Origin: an uncultured Candidatus Poseidoniales archaeon
GTDB taxonomy: Archaea; Thermoplasmatota; Poseidoniia; Poseidoniales; Poseidoniaceae
Assembly: GCA_902625885.1 (NCBI GenBank)
Contig: CACODE010000003.1
Coordinates: forward strand, 52,264 to 116,263
DNA: 64,000 bases
Direction of reading: 5' to 3'
Shown here: positions 26,887-36,463 of the stretch, piece by piece
How the letters are laid out: each line of letters starts with the position of its first letter
Position numbering within the stretch: position 1 is the first letter of the stretch
Made by a program: the position numbers and the translations under genes
Notes under the pieces: model-generated
What the model saw: only the letters and a program-made list of their open reading frames with translations
The model's database searches: none
Told to the model about the DNA's origin: nothing

Positions 26887-28659
26887 TTATTGGGTATCGC
26901 CGGTTTGCACCAACCACAGCCGAGCGTAGATTCCTCCTTGCTCAACCAACTCGTCGTGCGTGCCGTCCTCAACCACGGCCCCGTTGTCAAAAACCACGAT
27001 ACGGTCGGCGTGGCGTACGGTTGACAAGCGGTGGGCGATGACCAACGTCGTCCGGCCTTTCGATATACGCTGAATGGAACGCTGCAAAGCCGCTTCGGTT
27101 TCGTTGTCCACGGCTGAAGTGGCCTCATCAAGGATAAGCAGCGGTGCGTCCTTGAGCACGGCCCTGGCGATGGCCACCCGTTGGCGTTGACCGCCTGACA
27201 AACGGTGACCACCTTCGCCGACAAGCGTGTCCCACCCCATTGGTAGGTCTGAGACAAAAGCTGCGGCCTCGGCAGCCTCGGCAGCCTGCTTGACTTCAAC
27301 GTCCGTTGCTTCGGGCCTCCCGTAGCGAATGTTCTCCAGTATGCTTGTTGGGAACAAGGTGATGTGCTGGTCTACCAGCGCAATCGACGAGCGTAGGGCT
27401 TGCAAATCCCATGCCTCCAGCGGGTGCCCGCACCACGAAACGTGGCCTTTTTGCGGTTCGGCAAATCTCAACAAGAGGCGAATGAGCGAAGTCTTCCCCG
27501 CCCCCGTTGAGCCAACGACGCCCGTTGTCGTTCCCTGCTCAAACTCCAACCGCAGATCGGTGAACAACCGTTCCCTTCCCGGATAACCGAAGGAAACGTT
27601 CTCGAACCCGATCGGGGAGGTGTGTTCTTCGCCTTCCTTGGGAACAAAGGTGCCCTGCTTAATCTCGATAGGGGACGCCAGAACATCAAGCACCCGCGTG
27701 GACGAGGCCATGGCGCGCTGGTAGAGGTCAAACGTTTCACCGAGATGGGTCAGTGGCCAAAGAAGGCGCTGGGTCATGAACACCAGTACGGAATAAGCGC
27801 CAACTGCTAGCGTGCCCTCCAACGTCAACCAGCCGCCAAGAAGAAGCGTGGCCGTGAAGCCGAGCAGAATCGCCATTCGAATCAAGGGGGTGAACGCTGC
27901 CGATAGCCGAATAGCGTCCCGATTGGCGCCACGGTACGCCTCGCTCAACGCCTCAACGCGTCGGAATTCGTGAGCTTCAGCCGTGAAGGATTGGATGGTT
28001 GACATGCCCGATAGGTCGTTTTCCAGAAGCGCGTTTATCTGTCCGGCCGACTGCCTGACTTTGGCATAGCGCGGCTCCAAACTGCGCTGGTAGCGGAAGG
28101 AACCCCACACGACAAGGGGAATGGGCAGGACAGCAAACAAAGCGACCTGCCAAGAGATGAGCACAAAGATGGCGCCCACAACGACCACCGTCGTGCTTAC
28201 TTGTAATAGGTCGTTGGCACCCTTATCCAAAAAGCGTTCGAGCTGGTTAACATCGTCGTTCAGAATCGCCAAGATATCGCCTTTTTGACGTTCGTCAAAC
28301 CACGACATGCCTTGTTTTTGAACGTGGTCAAACGTGTCCAGTCGCAACTCGTGTTGCACCGTTTGGGCGAGATTTCGCCACAAAACACCGTAAAAATACT
28401 CAAACAGCGACTCAAAGCCCCAGATAAGCACCGTGAGGACCGACAACATGAGCAATTGATGCCAGGGGTCGGTAACACCTGCGTTGGCCAGGGTAGAACC
28501 CTCTCTCAACACCACGACATCGACGGCCAGACCGATGAGCAAAGGTGGCGCTAAGTCCCATACTTTGTTGGTGATTGAACAAAACGCTGCGAGGCGGACC
28601 GTTTTTCGATGAGGCCTCATGTAGGTGAGAAGGCGGCGAAAAGGTCCCTCATCGCCCAT
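26887..28659 (-). CDS. ABC exporter, fused membrane and ATPase domains (MsbA/MdlB type)
   Basis: The 590-residue half-transporter has an N-terminal six-helix exporter domain (about 1-310) and a C-terminal ATPase with Walker A GSTGAGKTS, a Q-loop ALVDQHITLFPTSI, signature LSGGQRQR, Walker B LLILDEATSA and switch IAHRLST. It should work as a dimer, exporting lipids, peptides or drugs; the substrate cannot be read. The ATG at 28659 is chosen because it opens MGDEGPFRRLLTYMRPHRKTV; an in-frame start at 28704 would bring the gene within 40 bases of the divergent GGGP synthase start. Confidence 0.87.
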   Translation of the reverse strand: MGDEGPFRRLLTYMRPHRKTVRLAAFCSITNKVWDLAPPLLIGLAVDVVVLREGSTLANAGVTDPWHQLLMLSVLTVLIWGFESLFEYFYGVLWRNLAQTVQHELRLDTFDHVQKQGMSWFDERQKGDILAILNDDVNQLERFLDKGANDLLQVSTTVVVVGAIFVLISWQVALFAVLPIPLVVWGSFRYQRSLEPRYAKVRQSAGQINALLENDLSGMSTIQSFTAEAHEFRRVEALSEAYRGANRDAIRLSAAFTPLIRMAILLGFTATLLLGGWLTLEGTLAVGAYSVLVFMTQRLLWPLTHLGETFDLYQRAMASSTRVLDVLASPIEIKQGTFVPKEGEEHTSPIGFENVSFGYPGRERLFTDLRLEFEQGTTTGVVGSTGAGKTSLIRLLLRFAEPQKGHVSWCGHPLEAWDLQALRSSIALVDQHITLFPTSILENIRYGRPEATDVEVKQAAEAAEAAAFVSDLPMGWDTLVGEGGHRLSGGQRQRVAIARAVLKDAPLLILDEATSAVDNETEAALQRSIQRISKGRTTLVIAHRLSTVRHADRIVVFDNGAVVEDGTHDELVEQGGIYARLWLVQTGDTQ

Positions 28660-28743
28660 GGACCTCCGAACAGGCTCGCCTTTGAGAAGCCTTCCTTTGC
28701 GCAAGCCCTATGCCCCTTCCTCACTGACCTCTCCGTGAGCCTC

Positions 28744-29556
28744 ATGAATCTCGATGGCGCCAGCGTGCTGCAAAAAGTCTGCACGCCCCGTTATGGCGCT
28801 CGCCACATCACCCTCATCGATCCTGCCAAACAACCACCGGAAGTGGCTGCACAACGCGCAATGGTCGCTGTTGAAGCGGGCACGCAAATGGTGTTTGTTG
28901 GGGGCTCAACAGACACGCCAGACGACGTGGTGCACGCCACCTGCTTGGCCATTCAAGAAGCGCTTGAGCTCCGTATTTTTGCCGCCAGCCAGAACCCGAC
29001 CAGCGAGGAGAAGCAATGGGACATTCCCGTCGTTCTGTTTCCGGGCGGGGCCCATGCCCTTTCGCCCGCTGCCGACGCCATCACCTTCATGATGCTCATG
29101 AATTCAACCAAGCGAGAATTCTTGGTTGGTGAACAAGTTCGAGGCGCACCTCATCTGGCCAAGTTTGGTGTGGAAGCTTTGCCGACGGGTTACGTGGTAT
29201 GTGCTCCAGGCGGCCGTGTTGGTGAAGTCGGCGCAGCCGAATTGATTCAACCGACCGACGTTGAATTGGTCAAGGATTACGCTCTTTGCGCGAAGATGTT
29301 TGGGTTCTCTCTGCTTTATTTGGAAGCCGGTAGCGGAGCGGACAGCCCGGTTCATCCCGACCTCATCGCCTCGGCTGCTTCGGTTGACGGGCTAACCCTT
29401 CTCGTTGGTGGCGGACTCAGGACACCTGAAGACGTACGAACGGCGGTGAAAGCGGGCGCCAACTGGATCGTCACCGGAACGGTCACCGAGGACGCCTCTT
29501 CGCTGGAGGAACTTCGGGACCGACTAACGGGTCTTGTTCGGGCTTGCTTGGGCTGA
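28744..29556 (+). CDS. Geranylgeranylglyceryl phosphate synthase
   Basis: This enzyme makes the first ether bond of archaeal lipids, joining geranylgeranyl diphosphate to glycerol-1-phosphate. The 270-residue TIM barrel shows FVGGSTDTP, an active-site LLYLEAGSGADSPVHPDLI, VGGGLRTPEDVRTAV and IVTGTVTED, the phosphate-binding set of the GGGPS/PcrB family. The ATG at 28744 gives MNLDGASVLQKV, whereas the open frame upstream to 28609 is antisense to the ABC exporter gene. It is a strong archaeal marker for this contig. It converges with the coiled-coil gene, with one base between the stops. Confidence 0.9.
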   Translation: MNLDGASVLQKVCTPRYGARHITLIDPAKQPPEVAAQRAMVAVEAGTQMVFVGGSTDTPDDVVHATCLAIQEALELRIFAASQNPTSEEKQWDIPVVLFPGGAHALSPAADAITFMMLMNSTKREFLVGEQVRGAPHLAKFGVEALPTGYVVCAPGGRVGEVGAAELIQPTDVELVKDYALCAKMFGFSLLYLEAGSGADSPVHPDLIASAASVDGLTLLVGGGLRTPEDVRTAVKAGANWIVTGTVTEDASSLEELRDRLTGLVRACLG

Positions 29557-29557
29557 T

Positions 29558-30826
29558 TCAAGCGTCGTCATCGTCGAACACAACCGGATCGCCCGTGCCG
29601 CCCGGCGAGGGCGGACGAACGTCGTCCACATCCATGCCGGCTTCCAATTCGGTTTCGTCGGTTTGAAGTTCAACTTCCTCGCCATCAGCCAACTTGGCCA
29701 TGTCTTCGGTGGTTGGCGCCTTGATGGTGCGCTCGACGTCGGGTGCATTGGCGTAAAGTTCGCGCTTCAATTCGCGACTTTCGTGGCTGCGAACCAGGGA
29801 GAGCGAGTCTGCAAAGACCCGACCGACCACTTCTCTTGTGCGCTCACTGCGTCGCGCCGAATGCAGTTCTGTTTCCATGGAACTGCGTTGTGTTTCCATT
29901 TCTCGAAGCTCTGCGGTTCTGTCCTGCAGAGCCGCCTCGAGGTCGGTCATGGTCAAGGTCATTTGTTGGATACGCTCGTCCCGTTCGAACACGTCGTTGT
30001 GAAGCCGGCGTTCACGTCGCCGTAGCGATTCGTATTCCCTGTTGCGTTCGAGCAACCTTCGCTTGAGTTCCTCAATTTGTTCGACAAGGTAATCGTGTTC
30101 AGCCGATACAGATCGGGGTCCTTGCATGACACGCTCCAACTGTTCTTCCAATTCTGCAAGTCGTCGGTCCCGAGCGTCGAGCAGACCCCTGAGCCGGTCG
30201 GCGATGTCCCTCAGTCGCTGACGTTCTTCTTCCAAGGCTTCTGCGGCAGCCTTCTCTACGTCGAGTTGCCTTTGGCGCTCGTCAACCTGTTGTTTGAGTA
30301 GGCGCACTTCCTCAGCCGTGACCGACGTCAGCCCCGCATCAGCGGCCTTCTCAAGCGCTTCAACCATCTGCGACACGCGCCCCTCCATCTCTCCGATGAC
30401 CTCGTCCTGTTCGGTGGTTAAGGTTCGGAGCTGGGCAAGTTCGGTTTCCATGCTTTCCCGCTCTTGCTGCGAGAGGGAGGATTGTTGGGCCGTCAACTCT
30501 TCTTTTGTGTCGGACAACAGCCGCTGGAGGTGCACGATTTGGGCCTCGTTTTCCTTCATGACTTGCTCGGCTTCAGCCAAGCGGGCGACTTCCGGAGCGA
30601 TGTTGTCTTGGCGTTCAGCCAGGTCAAGCTCAACAACGCGTAGCCGTTGCTTGACGGCCACCAACTCATCGTTTCTTTTGCCAAGCTCGTCCCATGCGAC
30701 CAAAACCTCCTCGACGAGCTGTTCTACGGGGTATCCCTTGAGCATCCCTTCAAGGGCGGCACGCTCGTCGTTGCTTGAAGAACCAACTCGACGGATTCCA
30801 CCGGGTGACGAACTTTCTACGGCCAT
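29558..30826 (-). CDS. Long coiled-coil protein, predicted partner of the upstream actin
   Basis: From the ATG at 30826 the product has 422 residues. A short Gly/Ser N-terminus and a helical start (ALEGMLKGYPVEQLVEEVLVAW) precede nearly 300 residues of heptad-rich coiled coil (about 45-345) dense in Glu, Arg, Gln and Leu. The C-terminal 80 residues are acidic and probably disordered, ending in a run of four Asp. No signal peptide or membrane helix is seen, so it should be cytoplasmic. It begins about 90 bases after the stop of the MamK-like actin gene on the same strand, suggesting a filament-binding or cargo-linking role. That role is inference; no family is recognised. Confidence 0.75.
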   Translation of the reverse strand: MAVESSSPGGIRRVGSSSNDERAALEGMLKGYPVEQLVEEVLVAWDELGKRNDELVAVKQRLRVVELDLAERQDNIAPEVARLAEAEQVMKENEAQIVHLQRLLSDTKEELTAQQSSLSQQERESMETELAQLRTLTTEQDEVIGEMEGRVSQMVEALEKAADAGLTSVTAEEVRLLKQQVDERQRQLDVEKAAAEALEEERQRLRDIADRLRGLLDARDRRLAELEEQLERVMQGPRSVSAEHDYLVEQIEELKRRLLERNREYESLRRRERRLHNDVFERDERIQQMTLTMTDLEAALQDRTAELREMETQRSSMETELHSARRSERTREVVGRVFADSLSLVRSHESRELKRELYANAPDVERTIKAPTTEDMAKLADGEEVELQTDETELEAGMDVDDVRPPSPGGTGDPVVFDDDDA

Positions 30827-30918
30827 ACGGCAACGCATCGCAGATTTACCACACTTGAACCTTCCCAAGGTCACAACGGTGGAAAGTGTGTATTTTCCAC
30901 CTTTCGCTGAGGGCCGAC

Positions 30919-31923
30919 TCAGTTAATCGAGGTGTAGAGGTCGTCGGGCATCTCGCTAGCGAGTTTCAGGGCGCCTGCCGCTACGGAATTGATGGGGTCT
31001 TCGACGCACCACACACGAACATCACCGATGTCAGCGATTTCGCTGGCGATTCGGTCAGCAACACCATCGATGAGCGAACCTCCTCCTGAAAGGATGATGT
31101 TGTTTCGCAATATCTGTTGGTATTCCGGGTCAGCGCCGGCCACGTTTCGCTTGATGGCGTTGCCGATCTTCGGTATGATGAGTTCGCATGCCTCCAGAAT
31201 GAGGTCGCCGATGTCAACGATCTGCCGCTTTCCGTCAACGGAGAGCTCAACGGTGACTTCTCTGGCCTCTCCACCGACGTAGGAAGAGGCTTCCTTCCAC
31301 TTTCGCACCATGTCCTTCGTGACTTGGGCACCGGTGTACTTCTTCTTGATGAGGTCCATCAGTTGAAGGTCAAGCCAATCACCGGCTTCGGTGATGGTCA
31401 CCTGGTCTTCATCGGTTGGGAACGTACCGTAAACGCGAGCGATATCCGTGGTTCCGGCACCGATGTCAACGACGATGGAGCCGGCAATTTCGTCGATGCC
31501 GTAAGCGGTGGCGAACGGTTCGGTCACGACCATGATGGCGTTGACCTGCCCTCGAAGCGTAGCAACGAGGTTCGACTTGTCGGTGAAAGAGACGTGGCTC
31601 GGAGAGCAAATAACACCGAGCACCTCATCAAATTCTTCTGGGTCAACGGTTTCTAGCAGGTGCGAAACGAACGCCTTGGCAGCAGCCAAGTTGGCTTCGT
31701 CGTCCTGCGTGACGCCCGCCGCCATGGGGCGGTAGAGGTTGCAGGCAAGCTTGTTCTTGAGGGCGTCGTCACCAAACAACACGTCCCTGCCCAAGAAATT
31801 GCGGGCTACGGGGTCTTTTGGCCGTCCCACGACCGTTTCGATCGTGTGCAACTTACCAGCGCTTGAAGCGATGGTTGATTGATAGGTTCCTAGGTCAATT
31901 CCAACATACAGGCGGTCGCTCAT
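30919..31923 (-). CDS. Actin-like ATPase of the MreB/MamK group
   Basis: The 334-residue protein has the complete actin-ATPase motif set: phosphate 1 GIDLGTYQST (8-17), connect/catalytic Glu135 in VVTEPFATAYG, phosphate 2 DIGAGTTD (153-160), and adenosine motif LSGGGSLIDG (278-287). Details such as SVVG-like TVVGRPKD, the LGR and FGDDAL turn, EDQVTITEAGDWLD and the ending VEDPINSVAAGALKLASEMP resemble MamK, the magnetosome-organising actin, more than rod-shape MreB, judged from memory. It should form ATP-dependent cytoplasmic filaments. The next gene on the strand encodes a long coiled coil. No mreC/mreD or magnetosome genes are nearby. Confidence 0.87.
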   Translation of the reverse strand: MSDRLYVGIDLGTYQSTIASSAGKLHTIETVVGRPKDPVARNFLGRDVLFGDDALKNKLACNLYRPMAAGVTQDDEANLAAAKAFVSHLLETVDPEEFDEVLGVICSPSHVSFTDKSNLVATLRGQVNAIMVVTEPFATAYGIDEIAGSIVVDIGAGTTDIARVYGTFPTDEDQVTITEAGDWLDLQLMDLIKKKYTGAQVTKDMVRKWKEASSYVGGEAREVTVELSVDGKRQIVDIGDLILEACELIIPKIGNAIKRNVAGADPEYQQILRNNIILSGGGSLIDGVADRIASEIADIGDVRVWCVEDPINSVAAGALKLASEMPDDLYTSIN

Positions 31924-32143
31924 TTTTGTTCACCATCCCACTTGGGGTAGGACTACCGAGCATGGCACTGGACTTCAAGGTTCACCTTGTGTAGTGGTGG
32001 AGGAAATCTCGCCACATCGTCTTTTAATTCAATGACGTTCATCGGTTTTCGCTATTTGAGATAGGCTTGTGGGACCTCGACCTTGATGTGACAGAATCGT
32101 CGCGGCCTCGGGCCAATGCGCGATTGGTTTCGGCCTGTTTCCT
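31924..32143. other. Intergenic region, no gene seen
   Basis: About 220 bases separate the giant subtilase stop from the actin start; both genes lie on the minus strand. I see no convincing small coding frame, tRNA or clear TATA box. Confidence 0.4.
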
Positions 32144-35100
32144 TCAAAATCTCTCAACATCGAAGGTTTTCGGTTTTGGTGGCAACTTGTTCCGGGTGAC
32201 GAGGAACACCACAGCCATGAACACAAGACCGCAGCCTGAAAAATACAGCCCTCCAACTTGGTCATCATCTGATAAAAGAGCGTTGTTGGGAAAATCGTCC
32301 TCTTCATCAGCCACGCCATCTCCGTCGCTGTCCAAACGATAGGAGCGGTCGTTGGGGAAATCGTCTTCGAAGTCAGCCCATCCATCGCCATCCCTGTCGG
32401 GGCAACCTCTTCCCGTTTCCGTTCTTGCGTTACCGCGCTCGTCAGGGCAAACGTCCACACCGATGTTGTTGTTGTTGCTGACCGGGTCAGGCCAACCGTC
32501 GTTGTCCGAATCAGGACAACCGGCTCCACCACCGCGGAATGCAGAGCCATAGACGCCCGGGCACACATCCAACTCTGTGCCCGCACGATAAGCTCGATAT
32601 GAGTCGTTAATCCAGTCAGGAAAACCATCACCGTCCTCATCGGGACAGCCAGCGGCGTACAATTCCCCGGCCAGATTTAGACAAGCATCTGAATTATCAC
32701 CGTATCCATCACCGTCCAGATCCTCCCATTCCAATGAGTTTCTTGGAAAGGCATCGCCTTGATATCCCTCCGGATTATCACCGTATCCATCACCATCGCT
32801 ATCCTTCCACTGGCTTTGATCGTATGGAAACGCATCATCAATGTTGTACTTCGTAATGCCGCATCCGGAGGCATATGTGCTGGGCTCGGTACAAATCCCT
32901 TCGTAGACGAGCGCAGGTATTGCATAACCGTCCCCGTCCTGGTCGACAACCGGCTCCTTTGACCAAGTGAACGTGTGAGTCTCAAAAGAGTCCCGGGGAT
33001 AGAACGTACTCAGGATGGTGGCGACGCGCGCTTGATGCGTCGTCAAACTTCTTCTCAATTCGACATCAACATTCCACGACAACAGCGGACCGGTAAAACA
33101 ACCAACTGGCCAGCATGGATCGTTTATCCATTGTCGGCCCGATGTGTACGGGCTGACGTAGGTGAATTTCATGTCAATTTCTAACTCTACTTCTTCAAAA
33201 TTTTCACCGTCAAATTGGGCATGCTGGTTAAGCAGGTGATCCCACTGCGTCTCGCAGCACCCATCAAACTTCAGCGACAATGCATTTTCCCAGTCCTTTT
33301 CATACACCTTAACGCCGTCAACCTTCACTGCAACGCCGCCAATGCTAATCGAACATCCCAAACAGCCTTCATTGAATCGAACAATCATATTCCATTGCTC
33401 GGGAGGGGAATCAGGACAACCGTCTTGGTTTTCGTCGGGGAATCCTGCGTTGTGCGACGGACAAAGGTCGTCGTCGTTGGGAACGCCATCACCGTCCATG
33501 TCGGTATCGTCAGCATCCAGAATACCGTCGTTGTCCAGATCGAAATCGCAACTTCCGTCGTCGTCCGTCGCCTCTGCGTTGTAGTTGTTCGCAAGGATGT
33601 TGGTGCACCCATCTACCTCGTCAATGTTGAGGACGCCGTCGCCATCCATGTCTCTGTCGTCGATGTCCCAGATGCCATCATCGTCCAAATCCCAATCACA
33701 AGAACCGTCATCGTCCGTTGCCTCAGGGTTGTAGTTGTTTGCAAAAAGGTTGGTGCAACCTGCAATTTCTTCCGAGTCTGCGACACCATCACCGTCGCTG
33801 TCATAAGGTTGCGACGAGTCTCGTTCAACGCCCTTGACAACAAGGGCAAAACCGACGGCGTCACCATCAAGTCCGACCGAGCCCTGAATGTTTCCTGGCT
33901 GCACAAACCGAGCGATGACATCGACCTCCACATGCGATGAGCCGTTCAGGTAGTGCCATGGAATATCCAGCCCGACGACGGTTTCGTTGGATGAAGGGAA
34001 GGCGGTCGTATCGTTTGTGTCGGTGGCCGATGGATAGAACTGCGTGGGGGCGTAATCGCCCTCTTGAAGCCAATCGGGGAGGAGTATGGTTCCGTCTTCC
34101 AACCGGACTCGGAGTTGGATGTCGTCCACCATCGCCGGCTCTGGTTGAGCGGGGAAAGCCAAACGGATGCGAACGTCTTGCTCGTTAACCGGAACAAACC
34201 GTTGCGTGAACAGGTCACCCGTTTGCAAGAAAGGCCCGACGCTCCCATCACCCGACCAGGAAGAAGTCAGCATGCCCGAGAGATTACCCTCAGCGCCTTT
34301 GTTGGCAGAGAACCATTCATGCACGGTTCCCGATTTGAGACGATAACTGTCGTGAATCCAGAGGTCTTCAGAGGGAGATTGACCATCAACCAGCAGTGCC
34401 GGGTTGAGAAGTTCGCTGAGATTGAGCACCCCCCAACCATCGTAGGGGTTGTGAAGTTCGTGTCCACCATCGCCGCCGTTGCGAAGCGATTGAGGTAGCG
34501 GGGATGTTGCCATGGCAAGAGAAGCGCGTAGCAAAGACCCTGAAGGGGTGAAGCCTTCACCGAGGTCGATGAATTGAACGGGCGAAGCCTCCGCCCATCC
34601 GGGCTGCAGGTCATTCAGATTTTGCGTATACGTGATGGCGTTTGCCGGCACAATCCAACCGTCTTCGTAGAGTTGCTGCACGACACCGGCCGCACCCGCT
34701 GCTAACGGCGTTGCCATGCTTGTTCCTGAGGACAGGCGAAGGTTGGCGTTGTTGGTGTCCCAGAAACCATCGGCCCCAGCGGATTGAATGTTTGAGCCGG
34801 GAGCGAGGAGGAAAATACCGTCCGTACCCATCTCGGTTGGGCCATAGGCACTTGAACTCCACCTCCCATCATCGGCGTCTTTCAAACTGGCACCGACCGC
34901 CACGACGTTCCGGCCGTTAGCGGGTTCGAGCACCCCTTCTCCACTGTTTCCCGGAGCGATGACGGCAAGCGACCAGGGCATTGCCTTTGCGTAAGCGTCG
35001 AAAAGACCTGTCCGCTGGGTGTAGGCGGTCGTGTCGTCGCCCCAGGAATCGGAGTGAACAACACCACCGTAAGCCGACGTTTCCCAGAGCAGACGGTCAA

Positions 35101-36064
35101 CATCCGGAGGCGACCATCCATCGGCCGACACGATGTCTTGGATCACCAGCGATGAACCGTATGCGAGGCTCGAGCCGTTGTTGGGCATGTGTCCTTGGCG
35201 AGCACTGAACACATCATGGCAAGCGAGCGAACCGATCACGTGGGTCCCGTGTCGATAATCGCTGTGGCCAGGCGTATCGTTACCGTCAACGCTCGTGTTG
35301 AGGTGCAGAATCTTGCGGTGGTCGTCATTAAAGACGCCGACGGCAGGATAGACGGCGTCATCTTCTGCGTGGACACTTGTTGGTGTCGTGGCGTTTCTGA
35401 AGCAAGCGTGGTCGGCATCGATGCCGCTGTCGGCTACGCCCAAAACGATGCCCGAAGCGTTCAATCCCAATTCCCAAAACGGGTGGTGGCCAAACTCGCC
35501 CGATTCGATCATGGCCGATGCTTGGCCGTTTCTGGCTTGGGTTGAAAGTACGGGTTCTACCCACAGAACACCGTCGGTCTGCAACAACGGATTGAGTTCC
35601 AACACGTCAGGCGCACGTACGGTCAGTGATGCGGGAACGTTGCCCTGCACGTCAAGCGATGAAGACAGGACTGGGAAACCGAAGGCCTCCAGCGCCTGTT
35701 GAACCCTCTCGACACCGCCAGTGGGGAGACGTGGCTCAAGCAACACTCGGAATTCCCCCGGTCCGTTTGATGGAGCAAGACCGGGTTTGTATTCGGCCGA
35801 GGGAGCCTCCAGAGTCGTGAAGTCTGCGGGCAATGAAACACCCCCCATGTCCCCCCAAACAAGCAAGGTTTGCGGGTCAACGGTACGGAGCGGTTGTATC
35901 CCTTGTTCGGCGAGCGATGCCCATTGTTGTGAGGTCCACACGCCTTCTTCCAAAACGAGAAGGTGTTCGCCGCCGACCGGTTCGACTTCATCTGGCCATA
36001 GCAATGTTGTCCCTGATGCCAGCGGCACGAGCATCAACAAGACCACCCAGACGGCGCTCCGCAT
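32144..36064 (-). CDS. Giant secreted subtilisin-like protease with calcium-binding repeats and C-terminal membrane anchor
   Basis: The 1306-residue protein has a signal peptide (1-18), a pro-region, and an S8 catalytic domain: Asp in GVADSGIDADHA, His in HGTHVIGS, Ser in SGTSMATPLAAGA. After beta-rich domains (about 500-740) come thrombospondin type 3-like Asp-rich repeats (D-x-D-x-D-G), two copies of a 21-residue GCTN...ATDDDGSC unit, a further beta domain, and more DxDGDG repeats up to about 1260. A hydrophobic helix (GGLYFSGCGLVFMAVVFLV) and a basic tail finish the chain, so it is held at the surface. It likely degrades external proteins, stabilised by calcium from seawater. Confidence 0.9.
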   Translation of the reverse strand: MRSAVWVVLLMLVPLASGTTLLWPDEVEPVGGEHLLVLEEGVWTSQQWASLAEQGIQPLRTVDPQTLLVWGDMGGVSLPADFTTLEAPSAEYKPGLAPSNGPGEFRVLLEPRLPTGGVERVQQALEAFGFPVLSSSLDVQGNVPASLTVRAPDVLELNPLLQTDGVLWVEPVLSTQARNGQASAMIESGEFGHHPFWELGLNASGIVLGVADSGIDADHACFRNATTPTSVHAEDDAVYPAVGVFNDDHRKILHLNTSVDGNDTPGHSDYRHGTHVIGSLACHDVFSARQGHMPNNGSSLAYGSSLVIQDIVSADGWSPPDVDRLLWETSAYGGVVHSDSWGDDTTAYTQRTGLFDAYAKAMPWSLAVIAPGNSGEGVLEPANGRNVVAVGASLKDADDGRWSSSAYGPTEMGTDGIFLLAPGSNIQSAGADGFWDTNNANLRLSSGTSMATPLAAGAAGVVQQLYEDGWIVPANAITYTQNLNDLQPGWAEASPVQFIDLGEGFTPSGSLLRASLAMATSPLPQSLRNGGDGGHELHNPYDGWGVLNLSELLNPALLVDGQSPSEDLWIHDSYRLKSGTVHEWFSANKGAEGNLSGMLTSSWSGDGSVGPFLQTGDLFTQRFVPVNEQDVRIRLAFPAQPEPAMVDDIQLRVRLEDGTILLPDWLQEGDYAPTQFYPSATDTNDTTAFPSSNETVVGLDIPWHYLNGSSHVEVDVIARFVQPGNIQGSVGLDGDAVGFALVVKGVERDSSQPYDSDGDGVADSEEIAGCTNLFANNYNPEATDDDGSCDWDLDDDGIWDIDDRDMDGDGVLNIDEVDGCTNILANNYNAEATDDDGSCDFDLDNDGILDADDTDMDGDGVPNDDDLCPSHNAGFPDENQDGCPDSPPEQWNMIVRFNEGCLGCSISIGGVAVKVDGVKVYEKDWENALSLKFDGCCETQWDHLLNQHAQFDGENFEEVELEIDMKFTYVSPYTSGRQWINDPCWPVGCFTGPLLSWNVDVELRRSLTTHQARVATILSTFYPRDSFETHTFTWSKEPVVDQDGDGYAIPALVYEGICTEPSTYASGCGITKYNIDDAFPYDQSQWKDSDGDGYGDNPEGYQGDAFPRNSLEWEDLDGDGYGDNSDACLNLAGELYAAGCPDEDGDGFPDWINDSYRAYRAGTELDVCPGVYGSAFRGGGAGCPDSDNDGWPDPVSNNNNIGVDVCPDERGNARTETGRGCPDRDGDGWADFEDDFPNDRSYRLDSDGDGVADEEDDFPNNALLSDDDQVGGLYFSGCGLVFMAVVFLVTRNKLPPKPKTFDVERF
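33548..33610 (-). repeat. 63-base coding repeat, copy 1 (GCTN-DDGSC unit)
   Basis: This encodes a 21-residue unit starting GCTNILANNYN and ending DDDGSC. It is repeated at 33698-33760 with 150-base periodicity. The two Cys flank a short Asn/Asp loop that probably binds calcium or forms a disulfide. Confidence 0.75.
33698..33760 (-). repeat. 63-base coding repeat, copy 2 (GCTN-DDGSC unit)
   Basis: This encodes GCTNLFANNYN...DDDGSC, nearly identical in protein sequence to the copy at 33548-33610. Several silent or conservative base differences separate the two, so the duplication is not recent. Confidence 0.75.
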
Positions 36065-36160
36065 GTTGGGATGGACATCGCCGGGTGCCCTTAACCTGTT
36101 TCCCGTCGCTCTGGATTCGCGCCAGCGCGTTTAAGGATGAATGGCAAGTCGGGCCCTCTG

Positions 36161-36433
36161 ATGAAGGCCTACAGAGTCTCAGGAACGGCCCCCTTTGGTA
36201 GCCAACGTCAGCCATTTTCCTACGATGTCGCCGCAAAAGATGTTGAAGCGGCAACCGAGAAGGTGTACTCCATTTTGGGCTCAAGGCATCGAATCATGCG
36301 ACGCAAGATCGTGATTGAAGGTACCGGCGAAATTGACCCTCGAACGTCCACCGAACCCGCCATCCTGCATCAGTTTCGGGAAGAAATTGCGGCAAAAGGT
36401 GGACCTGTTTCGGCTGTTGCTGAAGAAGAGTGA
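36161..36433 (+). CDS. rplX: Ribosomal protein LX (L18a/L20e family)
   Basis: The 90-residue product begins MKAYRVSGTAPFGSQRQPFSYDVAA and contains EKVYSILGSRHRIMRRKIVIEG, the core of the archaeal large-subunit protein LX (eukaryotic L18a). The ATG at 36161 is used, since the eight codons upstream from 36137 are not part of the family. In many archaea LX precedes prefoldin alpha and ftsY, which are found here too, but with an opposite-strand membrane gene inserted between. Confidence 0.85.
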   Translation: MKAYRVSGTAPFGSQRQPFSYDVAAKDVEAATEKVYSILGSRHRIMRRKIVIEGTGEIDPRTSTEPAILHQFREEIAAKGGPVSAVAEEE

Positions 36434-36463
36434 ATGCCCCTCGTCCTCGGTTGACGCCGCTGC

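Noticed and set aside
31117..31656. 179-residue plus-strand frame
   Set aside because: It is antisense to the actin gene, whose motifs are intact on the minus strand.
33215..33940. 241-residue plus-strand frame, Val-rich
   Set aside because: It is antisense to the Asp-rich repeats of the subtilase; Asp codons read as Val on the other strand.
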